Positions 50,102-58,537 of a DNA stretch of 64,000 nucleotides are shown piece by piece. The notes beneath the pieces were generated by a model that saw only the letters and a list, made by a program, of their open reading frames with translations, did no database searches and had not been told where the DNA came from. The position numbers were made by a program, and so were the translations under genes. This DNA is from a virus. The stretch is taken from IMG/VR virus record IMGVR_UViG_3300037164_000059, positions 1-64,000 of that record; one strand, written 5' to 3'. The first letter of the stretch is position 1. Every line of letters begins with the position of its first letter.

Positions 50102-50383
50102 TTATGCTGTTGCTGAACAATATTCGTGTCCCGGAATATAACGTTTACTGTTTTTTGCAATTGAACAAGTTCTATCTGCAATATCTTCATTAGTACCAAT
50201 TGGAGCACCCGGTGTTTGTGGGTCTCTACCTTTACAATCGCCATCAGAAATTGTGTCTGGACTTCCTGCACAATATTCTTTAGCACAAGTATAACGACCT
50301 GAATTCCTAACAAGATTTTCATCTCTAAAACTTGCACTATTTACTAATAGTCTACTACTATTATCACATGTAATATCTGCCAT
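50102..50383 (-). CDS. Small Cys-containing repeat protein (93 aa)
   Basis: A 93-residue protein made of two related halves: ITCDNSSRLL...RYTCAKEYCAGSPD, and CKGRDP...RTCSIAKNSKRYIPGHEYC. The six cysteines suggest metal binding or disulfides. It has no signal peptide. It lies 5 bases before the WYL-like gene. A variant promoter element lies 32 bases before its ATG. Possibly a small virion or decoration protein; unknown family. Confidence 0.6.
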   Translation of the reverse strand: MADITCDNSSRLLVNSASFRDENLVRNSGRYTCAKEYCAGSPDTISDGDCKGRDPQTPGAPIGTNEDIADRTCSIAKNSKRYIPGHEYCSATA

Positions 50384-50415
50384 TTTTTATGTTTTAATTT
50401 TTTATTATTATTTAC

Positions 50416-50424
50416 TATAAATAG
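50416..50424 (-). promoter_or_regulatory. Variant late-type element (CTATTTATA)
   Basis: Minus-strand GAACTATTTATAGTAAATA, 32 bases before the ATG at 50383. One mismatch (C for G at the first position). Confidence 0.5.
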
Positions 50425-50436
50425 TTCTAAACTAAA

Positions 50437-51219
50437 TTATTTTTCATCTTCATATGACTTAAACACAAGTGTAATATATTCTATTAAATGAGGTACAATA
50501 TCTAAATATTTCATTTCAGAAACACTATACCAACCATATTTTGTATTTTCATCATTTAATTTAACATCTGTTTCTTCACCAGTATATCTACAAGCAAATA
50601 CATGTTCAATACTATCAGTATGTCTTTGAATACTAAATGTTTTTATAAATTTTTTAATTTCTAATTTAGTTTCTTCAAGAATTTCTCTTTCAATCGCTTG
50701 TTGTGGTTTTTCACCCTTTTTAATTTCACCGCCAACTAATGACCATTTATTTGGCATCCAAATTTTACTATCATCTGCTCTTTTAAGTAATAAAATTTTG
50801 TTATTATTATTAACAATTACTGCAACTGCGTTTTTTTTTAATTCTTTCTTTTCTTCATTTAACCTTGGTGTTTGATATGGCATTAATTCTGAATTAGGAT
50901 TTGTTGTCATATCTTGTTTAATTTTTTTTGACCTTTCAATACTTGCACGGTCTTGATTTAATGTTGTTTCAATAAAATTTTTCATTAAATCACCGCCAGC
51001 AAGTGCGTATTGTATTTTATCTCCAGTTTGTGGATTAAAATAATCAAAAAAATTCTTTAATCTTTTTAATGCTTGATATGTCAAAACACCGTTTTTAAGT
51101 ATAAAATTAGCTCGTTTTAGACCATCTGTATCTGAAGTGGATGCTTTTGCTATCTCAATACTTTTAAGTATATTTTGAGGTATATAATATTGTTTATTTA
51201 GTAATTCTTGATTTGCCAT
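50437..51219 (-). CDS. Nudix hydrolase with extra N-terminal domain
   Basis: Complete Nudix box at 164-186: GGEIKKGEKPQQAIEREILE continued by ETKLEI, with all conserved G, E, R and EE positions, so it should hydrolyse a nucleoside diphosphate linked to another group (for example NAD, ADP-ribose or an oxidised nucleotide). Preceding strand AVAVIVNNNNKILLLKR is typical. The first 125 residues are an unrelated helical domain (YQALKRLKNFFDYFNPQTGD) seen in phage virion proteins in style. Near ADP-ribosyltransferase-like genes, so a role in NAD/ADP-ribose turnover is an attractive guess. Confidence 0.87.
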   Translation of the reverse strand: MANQELLNKQYYIPQNILKSIEIAKASTSDTDGLKRANFILKNGVLTYQALKRLKNFFDYFNPQTGDKIQYALAGGDLMKNFIETTLNQDRASIERSKKIKQDMTTNPNSELMPYQTPRLNEEKKELKKNAVAVIVNNNNKILLLKRADDSKIWMPNKWSLVGGEIKKGEKPQQAIEREILEETKLEIKKFIKTFSIQRHTDSIEHVFACRYTGEETDVKLNDENTKYGWYSVSEMKYLDIVPHLIEYITLVFKSYEDEK

Positions 51220-52460
51220 TATGATGTCATTATATTAACTGTAGATTTATTTATTATTCTTATCATATCTTTAATTTTATCACAAGTAATATTAATTTGA
51301 TTATCAATATCTTTCAAAAATTCTTTTTCATTAATTCTTATAATATGACAATTGTGTTTTTCCTTAAGATAATTTTCACGTATAATATCTCTTTCTTTAC
51401 ATTTTATTTTATTATGATTAATTTCATCCCATTCAATACATATATTATATTTCTCAATATAACCATCCACCCAATATCTTATAAATTTTTTCTCACCGCC
51501 ATTTAATGCATGTTGAATTGGTAAACCTAGCTTTTCGGAAATCATATCTAAATAAATTATTGAATTCGCATTATATGATGGAACACGTTTTTTCCAAATT
51601 TCACCATATCTTTCAATCATAGTATTTACAATTTTTTCTGAAACCAATTTATTTTGTGAGGGATATTCAACACCAAATCTTTCTAAACTCGTTTTTTTTA
51701 TTTTATCTTTAATCTCTAAAGAAGAATTTGGATTCTTCACACCATATCTTTTCAAATTTGTTTTATTTGCCTTTTCTTTAACATTTTTATTCAATAATGA
51801 ACATTCAACACCATATTTAATTAAATTAGTTCTTTTAATTTTTTCTTTGGTATCAGATGATTGTAAATTATATTCAACACCAAATTTTTTCAAACATGTT
51901 TGTTTTTTCTTTTCTTTAATTTTGGCAGATTGTGAATTATGTTCAACACCAAATTTTAATAAATTGGTTTGTTTTATTTTATTTTTAGTATCTTTACACA
52001 ATAAATTTGTTGTTGTGCCAAATTTTTTCAAACATGTTTGTTTTCTCTTTTCTCTAACTTCTGCTAATTGTGATTGATGCTCAACACCATGTTTTTCGAA
52101 AAATAATTTTTTTCTTTTTTCTTGTACTTCTAGTGATTGTAATGGATTTTCAACGCCATATTTTTTCAAATAACCTTGTTTTATTCTATTTTTAATATCC
52201 TCATCAGAACCTTTACATTTTACTGAACAATGCGTAGTATAACCTCTATTAAATTTTATAAATTTAACTAAATTACCACACTTACATTTCGGTAATTCAG
52301 ATATATTATTTAGATAATTAAATAACATTTGTCCCCAATTTGTTATCTTAAAATTTTTGTTAAATTCTATTATGTTATTAAGTTCATTAGGAAATTCAGT
52401 TCTTATTTGCGAAATTCCTTTATAACCACCATCTAAAAAATTTAAAAAATTATTATTCAT
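51219..52460 (-). CDS. Repeat-type homing endonuclease (KFGV/KYGV repeats), copy 1
   Basis: A 413-residue protein. An N-terminal zinc-binding module (CKCGN...HCSVKCKG) is followed by about ten units of around 24 residues of the form KTNLKKYGVE-x-x-x-QSxEIKEKIK, then a C-terminal PD-(D/E)XK-like nuclease (YNICIEWDEINHNK, RENYLKEKHNCHIIRINE). The repeats probably form a DNA-reading array. The C-terminal 150 residues are nearly identical to those of the protein at 57167, so one copied the other or both came from the same source. Its start overlaps the 52453-53091 gene by 8 bases and its stop overlaps the Nudix start by one base. Confidence 0.8.
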   Translation of the reverse strand: MNNNFLNFLDGGYKGISQIRTEFPNELNNIIEFNKNFKITNWGQMLFNYLNNISELPKCKCGNLVKFIKFNRGYTTHCSVKCKGSDEDIKNRIKQGYLKKYGVENPLQSLEVQEKRKKLFFEKHGVEHQSQLAEVREKRKQTCLKKFGTTTNLLCKDTKNKIKQTNLLKFGVEHNSQSAKIKEKKKQTCLKKFGVEYNLQSSDTKEKIKRTNLIKYGVECSLLNKNVKEKANKTNLKRYGVKNPNSSLEIKDKIKKTSLERFGVEYPSQNKLVSEKIVNTMIERYGEIWKKRVPSYNANSIIYLDMISEKLGLPIQHALNGGEKKFIRYWVDGYIEKYNICIEWDEINHNKIKCKERDIIRENYLKEKHNCHIIRINEKEFLKDIDNQINITCDKIKDMIRIINKSTVNIMTS

Positions 52461-53091
52461 TTTTTCTTTCTAATAAATTTATTAATTTGTCAATATCTTT
52501 TTTATCAAGTTTATTAATTAAACCCGCAACTTTTTGAAGTTTTTTGTCTTTAATTTCTTCATCTTCTGATTTCTTTGACATTTCATCTTCAGATTTTTTA
52601 TTAACAAGTTTGTCTTCTTCTACTTTCGATTCAGTAATTGAATTCACCTCATCAATTGGTTCTTTAAATGCTTTTTCAAAATGTGGTTCCATTAATTTAA
52701 TTATTTTTTTGGACCATTCTATATCTGCTTTCTGACATTCCTCTGAATGTCCACCTTCACTTGCTTTTCTATAATCACTTTTTAATTTATTTGGATTTTT
52801 ATAAAAATATTGTAAATCCTTCATATATTTTTCATGAACAAGTTCAGCCAAATCTTTTAATAATTCTATTTGACTATCATTTTCTTTTCCTTCCATGAAT
52901 GGTAGTAAGGAAAAACCTAGGCGACCTAAGAAATCATATCTAAAGGGTTGCGTACCAATTTTAGAATTATAGTCTGTAGTATTATTAGCTTGACTTTCTA
53001 AATCACTGCCATTTGTAGGTATATCGTTCTTACCAATTAACTCACCATTCGAATCAATTATTTCGAGTAAGTCTTTCTTTTTTAATTTCAT
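52453..53091 (-). CDS. Unknown charged helical protein (212 aa)
   Basis: A 212-residue protein: a polar N-terminal third, a helical middle (FRYDFLGRLGFSLLPFMEG, LLKDLAELVHEKYMKDLQYF) and a charged, low-complexity C-terminus alternating Lys and Glu (KKSEDEMSKKSEDEEIKDK). No domain known. It precedes the repeat endonuclease, with an 8-base overlap, and starts 15 bases after a promoter element. A scaffold-like virion role is possible. Confidence 0.62.
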   Translation of the reverse strand: MKLKKKDLLEIIDSNGELIGKNDIPTNGSDLESQANNTTDYNSKIGTQPFRYDFLGRLGFSLLPFMEGKENDSQIELLKDLAELVHEKYMKDLQYFYKNPNKLKSDYRKASEGGHSEECQKADIEWSKKIIKLMEPHFEKAFKEPIDEVNSITESKVEEDKLVNKKSEDEMSKKSEDEEIKDKKLQKVAGLINKLDKKDIDKLINLLERKNE

Positions 53092-53105
53092 ATAATTAAT
53101 TTAAA

Positions 53106-53114
53106 TATAAATAC
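53106..53114 (-). promoter_or_regulatory. GTATTTATA late-type promoter element
   Basis: Minus-strand AGAGTATTTATATTTAAATT, 15 bases before the ATG at 53091 and 9 bases past the DNA polymerase stop at 53123, splitting the two units. Confidence 0.65.
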
Positions 53115-53122
53115 TCTTTATA

Positions 53123-56100
53123 TTAAGATTCACCATCATCAACATCTAAAAATTCTGCTGCTTCTTCCTCACCATTTTCATGTTTTTCAATAACAAAATC
53201 TTCAAATGCTTCATCAGAATGTTCCATTTCAGCAAATACCCATTCCATAGTTTTATCTAATGGAATTTCGTATTTTTGTTTGAATTCTGCAAACGCAGTC
53301 ATTCTAAATTTTCTTTCTTTTTCTAAAAACAATTCTCTATCACTTTTAGTTGCCAATTCAGTAATTTTTAATTCTTGAAGTTTCTTTTGATGTTCTTCTC
53401 TTTGTTTGTCAAGTTCAAGTTCAATTTGACTTTTAGGAATATCAACATTACTTCTGATTATTTGAATATAAACACCATTATACAAACCAACATGATAATC
53501 ACAACCATCTTTTACAAGTACTAAATCGCCTTCTTTATATTCATCATTTATTGATTTGATTCTTGGCTTATTACTTATTGTCATTTTTTCATTAAGATAA
53601 ATTAATGCATTATCATATATTTCATAATGAACGCAATATTCTTCATTCATTTTAAAACCATTCCAAATCTTTCTTGGGTCATATCCGGTTTTATTCCAGA
53701 AATCAACTTCAAGGTCTTCCAAATGCATTGATTCATCAAAATTATCCGAATCAAAATTTCTTAATACTAATTCATCAAGTAATGGACTAAAATCTGCTTT
53801 TATTAAATTATCTTCTTTATCCATTTTAACTAATATTTTTTTCTGAACATCTGGTGCAAATCCAACCAAAAGTGTTTCAACTCTTTTATTAAAAGCATCG
53901 AGATATTTCGCATAATTATAAACCCCTGTCATATTTGGATTTTGTTGAAGGTCTTCATTATTAATTAATGTGGCACAATATCTTTCTTCACCAGTAATTT
54001 TATCAATAATTTTACGTGAATCTCCATGAGATTTTTTATATCCACTATTTACATAATATACCACGCTATCTAATTCAGGTTCTGCTGGCATGTAATTAGC
54101 AATTAACTTCATTTTATCATCAATAGTGGGTTCTTTTTTTAATTTTTCAAGATTAAGACTATCTTTATGCTTTTCAAAAAGTTCTTCTCCAATTTTTTCA
54201 CGTTTTTCAATTAATAATTCCATATGTGCTTGCATGCCCTTTTCTCTACCATTTTTATCATCACCTCTTTTTTTATAAGCACTTAAAGTTTTTTTAATTT
54301 TACTCTTACTTGCAATTTTCTTTAAAGGAATTCTCATATAACGAATATCATCAGCATAATCATAATAATACTTTACAAATTCTTTACCTTGACCATGAAG
54401 AATCATTTTTAATCCCTCATCAATAAATTCTTCAATATATTCAGGCATTACTTTAGACTTGATAGTATTACCAGTTAATTTAATTTTTTCTTTCATTTCA
54501 CCAGTTTTCTTATCTTTAGCCATTGAAAGTGTACCATAATTAATACGTGAAAGATTTAAACAAGAAATACTTTTGCCATCGTTATCTATGCTTATATAAT
54601 TAGTTTTATTTGATGTATTACTTTGAAACTCTTCCTTATTATATTTTTCAATAAGTGCATCAATACCTACTTTATCATCATACTTCCACATTTCTTCAAT
54701 TGTACCATCGTAATCCATTATTCCTTCAATTGCTCCATTTAAACTAATATTAGTTCTTTCAGGATATTGAAAATTAATACCATCAGTAACCGCAAGTAAT
54801 GCAATACAACCATATTTACTAAACCAATTAATTGCATGTCTTAAATGAATTCTACCCACACAAGTAATTCTTGCTGCACAAACATTATCTGACCAGTTAA
54901 ATGAAATATTCGAACCCAATGCACCAAATAATGAATTATTTAAAATCTTAATAGGTAATTGTTTGACTTTAGACATTGCAACATCTGCTGCAGTAAGTTC
55001 ATTATTAATATATTTCACATGTATTTCAGGGTCAATTTGTCTTAACAATTCAACTTCTTCCTTATCCAATTTAGTACTATTTGCCAATTTTTTGTAAATA
55101 TTACGAGTAGTTGTAAGATAAAGTAATAATTTTTTCATAACACCTGTAATATCAAAAATTGGAAATACTCCTTCTGTTAATTGAATCATAGGATAAAGAC
55201 TGGCATAATCAATTTTAATAATACGTTTTGAATATCCTGTTTTATAACATCTTGCTAAACCACCACTAAATTTTTCATATTTATCTGATTGAGGTATTGC
55301 CAAATCATTTTCATAACTCCACGCAGTCATAAGCAAATTCCATATTGCTGCAGTACCCATTGTACAAATACGTTGATATGTAGTAGGTACTATTTTAGCA
55401 AGCATAAATGATGATTGATTATATAATTCATCGACTTGTTCTGTTTCCCACAAGTCATCAAGAAGATATTGTTTTACAAGTTTCTTACCACCAATAAATA
55501 TAATTAAATTTTTTGGAAGTGCTTCTATTTTAAACCAATCTATAAAACCCTTACATTCATCAAGATATGTCTTTTTTAATACTTTATATTGTTCATCATC
55601 AAAATTGGTTTTATTAATTTGAAGTTTGTATAAATTTCTTGATACTTCCTGATATTCATCAGGTACTTGAACATAATTATTTTTTTCATCGATAAGAAAT
55701 ATTTTATTTTCATTATAATATTTACCAATTGAATTATCTTCTCCTTCGATATATGTTCTATTCTGTCTTGCCAATTTTTCAAACTTTGCAATATATTTTA
55801 ATCCTGTTGATTTTAAATCAGAATTTACTGCTGCAGTTCGTTTTGCAGCATGTAATGTATCAATAATTGAATATCCCCACATTTCTGTAGCAGTATATTT
55901 GTCAGCAGTGTTACCATACTTAACAGAAACATTACCTCTTCTTTTTAATTGTATTCCTTCTTTAAGTCCGGTAGGTACTTCAGTTAAATCCATTTTTAAT
56001 AATTTTGCTCTACCTAGAATAAAGTCAAAATCGAATGTTTCAGAATTATGTCCTAAAATAACTGCTGGATGTAAATGATTAATTAAATTAAAAAAATCTT

Positions 56101-56794
56101 GAATTAGTCGAATTTCAGATTCATCATCATTTGTTTTATCTACTTCCAGAATTGTTTCAAAACCACGATTATCTCTAACCCCAATTGCAAATACTCTGGC
56201 AATTTGATAACGTAAACCAGTGGTTTCAATATCAAATGTTAATTTATGAACATTTTTATATTCTTCATATCCTTTATAAAGTCTTGTTTGTGTTGAAATA
56301 AAAAATTGTTCAGTTGTTCTTGGTGCATAAAACAAATCCCTATATAAATAAATTGGTTCACCTTTTTTATCTTTAACTATCTGGTCATTATCATCAATTA
56401 ATTTTTCATATGGGTCAATACCACCATCTTTAAAATAATTTCTAATATCATTATATGACCTACTACTGGTTATTTTATAACAATAACCTTCCACTAATCT
56501 TTTTTGATTACCAGTTTTTAATGGAATAATAGTAATTCCATATTTAATTTTTTTACTTTCAATATATTGTTCAGATTGACCTTCATATAATTTCTTTACT
56601 TTTGATAAATCTTTCATATAAAGAAATGGAATATATTTAATGTTTTCTATTCTTGATTCTTTATTTGGTTCATGTATTATGCATTGGGCAATATTTGTTC
56701 TTGGGTCGGTTTCAACATTAACTAAATATTTTAAATCATTATTATAACCTTCAAGAAATCCTTTAATTTCACCCAATATGTTTTGTTTATTCAT
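53123..56794 (-). CDS. Family B DNA polymerase
   Basis: The phage replicative DNA polymerase, with 3'-5' exonuclease. Exo I KLTFDIETTG (188-193 core) and Exo II ILGHNSETFDFDF are present. Polymerase motif A IKIDYASLYPMIQL and motif B KILNNSLFGALGSN are clear. Motif C reads LLAVTDGINF: the catalytic Asp of T-D is kept, but the usual first Asp of DTDS is Val and Ser is Gly. Length 1223 exceeds T4 gp43 (898), with insertions and an acidic tail (EEEAAEFLDVDDGES). It stands in an operon with the RHH, paralogous endonuclease and 120-aa genes upstream. No intein or split is seen. Confidence 0.93.
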   Translation of the reverse strand: MNKQNILGEIKGFLEGYNNDLKYLVNVETDPRTNIAQCIIHEPNKESRIENIKYIPFLYMKDLSKVKKLYEGQSEQYIESKKIKYGITIIPLKTGNQKRLVEGYCYKITSSRSYNDIRNYFKDGGIDPYEKLIDDNDQIVKDKKGEPIYLYRDLFYAPRTTEQFFISTQTRLYKGYEEYKNVHKLTFDIETTGLRYQIARVFAIGVRDNRGFETILEVDKTNDDESEIRLIQDFFNLINHLHPAVILGHNSETFDFDFILGRAKLLKMDLTEVPTGLKEGIQLKRRGNVSVKYGNTADKYTATEMWGYSIIDTLHAAKRTAAVNSDLKSTGLKYIAKFEKLARQNRTYIEGEDNSIGKYYNENKIFLIDEKNNYVQVPDEYQEVSRNLYKLQINKTNFDDEQYKVLKKTYLDECKGFIDWFKIEALPKNLIIFIGGKKLVKQYLLDDLWETEQVDELYNQSSFMLAKIVPTTYQRICTMGTAAIWNLLMTAWSYENDLAIPQSDKYEKFSGGLARCYKTGYSKRIIKIDYASLYPMIQLTEGVFPIFDITGVMKKLLLYLTTTRNIYKKLANSTKLDKEEVELLRQIDPEIHVKYINNELTAADVAMSKVKQLPIKILNNSLFGALGSNISFNWSDNVCAARITCVGRIHLRHAINWFSKYGCIALLAVTDGINFQYPERTNISLNGAIEGIMDYDGTIEEMWKYDDKVGIDALIEKYNKEEFQSNTSNKTNYISIDNDGKSISCLNLSRINYGTLSMAKDKKTGEMKEKIKLTGNTIKSKVMPEYIEEFIDEGLKMILHGQGKEFVKYYYDYADDIRYMRIPLKKIASKSKIKKTLSAYKKRGDDKNGREKGMQAHMELLIEKREKIGEELFEKHKDSLNLEKLKKEPTIDDKMKLIANYMPAEPELDSVVYYVNSGYKKSHGDSRKIIDKITGEERYCATLINNEDLQQNPNMTGVYNYAKYLDAFNKRVETLLVGFAPDVQKKILVKMDKEDNLIKADFSPLLDELVLRNFDSDNFDESMHLEDLEVDFWNKTGYDPRKIWNGFKMNEEYCVHYEIYDNALIYLNEKMTISNKPRIKSINDEYKEGDLVLVKDGCDYHVGLYNGVYIQIIRSNVDIPKSQIELELDKQREEHQKKLQELKITELATKSDRELFLEKERKFRMTAFAEFKQKYEIPLDKTMEWVFAEMEHSDEAFEDFVIEKHENGEEEAAEFLDVDDGES

Positions 56795-56802
56795 TTTTAA
56801 TG

Positions 56803-57165
56803 TTATTTATTTAACGTAACATATTTCAACGTTTTAGTTTTGTTATTAAAAGTATATATTTTATCACCATATTTATATTTATTGTCTTTCATTACCATGC
56901 TGGGATTTTCCATTAAAATACCTATACTCCAAAGACTTGTTGGTAAATTATTTGCAATAAATTTATAATACTCTTTAGATTTTTTTATCTTAAAATCTAA
57001 ATAAATTAAATCACCTTCATTTTTTAAATAAGGTTTAAAGATTTCAATGAAAATATTGTGAATTTCTTCCTTTATATTATCATCAGATATATTAGCATTT
57101 GATAATAACATATTTAATAAAACATCTCGAATTGGATTCATATTCCAAGTATAAAGTGTAGCCAT
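56803..57165 (-). CDS. Unknown protein before DNA polymerase (120 aa)
   Basis: A 120-residue protein of mixed helix and strand (MATLYTWNMNPIRDVLLNML...YTFNNKTKTLKYVTLNK), with no catalytic motif. It lies 8 bases before the DNA polymerase ATG and one base after the repeat endonuclease, so it is co-transcribed with the polymerase and could be a replication accessory. Not recognised. Confidence 0.6.
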   Translation of the reverse strand: MATLYTWNMNPIRDVLLNMLLSNANISDDNIKEEIHNIFIEIFKPYLKNEGDLIYLDFKIKKSKEYYKFIANNLPTSLWSIGILMENPSMVMKDNKYKYGDKIYTFNNKTKTLKYVTLNK

Positions 57166-57166
57166 G

Positions 57167-58303
57167 TTATATGGTTGTATTAATTAAATTTATAATATTA
57201 TTTATTTTATTACAAACAATGTTAATTTGATTGTCAATATCTTTAAGAAATTCTTTTTCATTAATTCTTATAATATGACAATTGTGCTTTTCTTTAAGAA
57301 AATTTTCTCTAATTAAATCACGTTCTTTTTGTTTTGTTTCGTTATGACTAATTTCATCCCATTCAATACAAATATTATATTTTTCAATATATCCATCAAC
57401 CCAATATCTTATAAATTTCTTTTCACCGCCATTTAATGCATGTTGTATTGGTAAACCCAATTTTTCTGAAATTATATCTAAATAAATTATTGAATTTGCA
57501 TTATATTTGGGAGCGTGTTTTAGCCATAATTCACCATATCTTTCAATCATTGTGTTTTTTGCTTTTTCAGAATATTTTTTATTCATAGTAATATTTTCAA
57601 CACCGTATTTTTTAAGATTGGTTTGTTTTATCTTTTCTCTTACTTCTTTATTTTGTAGCGTATATTCACAGCCATATCTTTTTAAATTAGTTTGTTTTGT
57701 TTTTTCTTTAATTTCATTAGAATTAACTGGATTTTTATATCCATATCTTTCCAAATTGGTTTTTTCTGATTTTTCTTTAAATTCTTTAGTATTAAAAAAG
57801 TAATTAACACCATATTTTTTCAAATCATTTTGTTTTTTCTTTTCTTTAATTATATTAGATTGTGAATTATGTTTACAACCAAATTTTTTTATAGTCGTTT
57901 CTTTTATTTTATTTTTGGTGTCTTCACATAATAAATTTGTTGTAACACCAAATTTTTTTAAACACGTTTGTCTTGTTTTTTGTTTAATTTCATCTGAATT
58001 AACTGGATTTTTATATCCATATTTTTTTAAATTTGTTTCATAATATTTATTAATTGAACATTTGTCTGAACATCCGTAATAACCACCAGATTTAATATTT
58101 TTATTATAAACCTTATATGTTAAATATTTTTCTTTTCCACATATATCACATTTAACATGAACCATACAATGACTTCCATTTTTTAAATCAGAAACTTTAA
58201 TTAAAATTTTATTATTAATTTTTGTAAAAACATAACCTTTATTTTGATAATATTTTTTATTACTTGCATGCCATATTGTTTCAACAAATTCATCCAATAT
58301 CAT
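57167..58303 (-). CDS. Repeat-type homing endonuclease (KFGV/KYGV repeats), copy 2
   Basis: A 378-residue paralogue of the 51219 protein: N-terminal zinc module (CDICGKEKYL...YYGCSDKCS), eight or so 24-residue KTNLKKYGxK/E repeats, and the same nuclease C-terminus (YNICIEWDEISHNE, RENFLKEKHNCHIIRINE). It sits directly upstream of the polymerase operon. The repeat parts differ from copy 1 while the last 150 residues match closely, which suggests different DNA targets with a shared cutting domain. Confidence 0.8.
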   Translation of the reverse strand: MILDEFVETIWHASNKKYYQNKGYVFTKINNKILIKVSDLKNGSHCMVHVKCDICGKEKYLTYKVYNKNIKSGGYYGCSDKCSINKYYETNLKKYGYKNPVNSDEIKQKTRQTCLKKFGVTTNLLCEDTKNKIKETTIKKFGCKHNSQSNIIKEKKKQNDLKKYGVNYFFNTKEFKEKSEKTNLERYGYKNPVNSNEIKEKTKQTNLKRYGCEYTLQNKEVREKIKQTNLKKYGVENITMNKKYSEKAKNTMIERYGELWLKHAPKYNANSIIYLDIISEKLGLPIQHALNGGEKKFIRYWVDGYIEKYNICIEWDEISHNETKQKERDLIRENFLKEKHNCHIIRINEKEFLKDIDNQINIVCNKINNIINLINTTI

Positions 58304-58324
58304 TTCATATTTATTAACATAGTA

Positions 58325-58489
58325 TTATTTTTTTATTTCAATTTTACCTTCAATATCTTTTTCCATGAAAAACCTTAATCTTTTGGAAAGTGATAAGCCA
58401 TTGTCATCACAAAATTTTTTATATTTTTCAGATAAAACTTTCGATATTTTAATCGTAATTGTATCAACTAATATTTTTTCTCTTTTCAT
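58325..58489 (-). CDS. Ribbon-helix-helix-type regulator (54 aa)
   Basis: A 54-codon frame with an RHH pattern: a beta strand (VDTITIKISKVLSEKYKKFC) and two helices (SLSKRLRFFMEKDIEG). The ATG at 58489 has an exact GTATTTATA element 20 bases upstream, so it heads the transcript leading to the endonuclease, 120-aa gene and DNA polymerase. It could regulate that operon or other phage promoters. Short but well supported by motif and promoter. Confidence 0.65.
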   Translation of the reverse strand: MKREKILVDTITIKISKVLSEKYKKFCDDNGLSLSKRLRFFMEKDIEGKIEIKK

Positions 58490-58508
58490 ATTACTACTTA
58501 TCTTTATA

Positions 58509-58517
58509 TATAAATAC
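58509..58517 (-). promoter_or_regulatory. GTATTTATA late-type promoter element
   Basis: Minus-strand AAAGTATTTATATATAAAGA, 20 bases before the RHH ATG at 58489. Confidence 0.65.
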
Positions 58518-58537
58518 TTTTAATTTTTAAAATAATT

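Noticed and set aside
53123-58303. DNA polymerase split or interrupted by the neighbouring endonuclease
   Set aside because: All exonuclease and polymerase motifs are in one continuous frame; the nuclease stands outside the gene.
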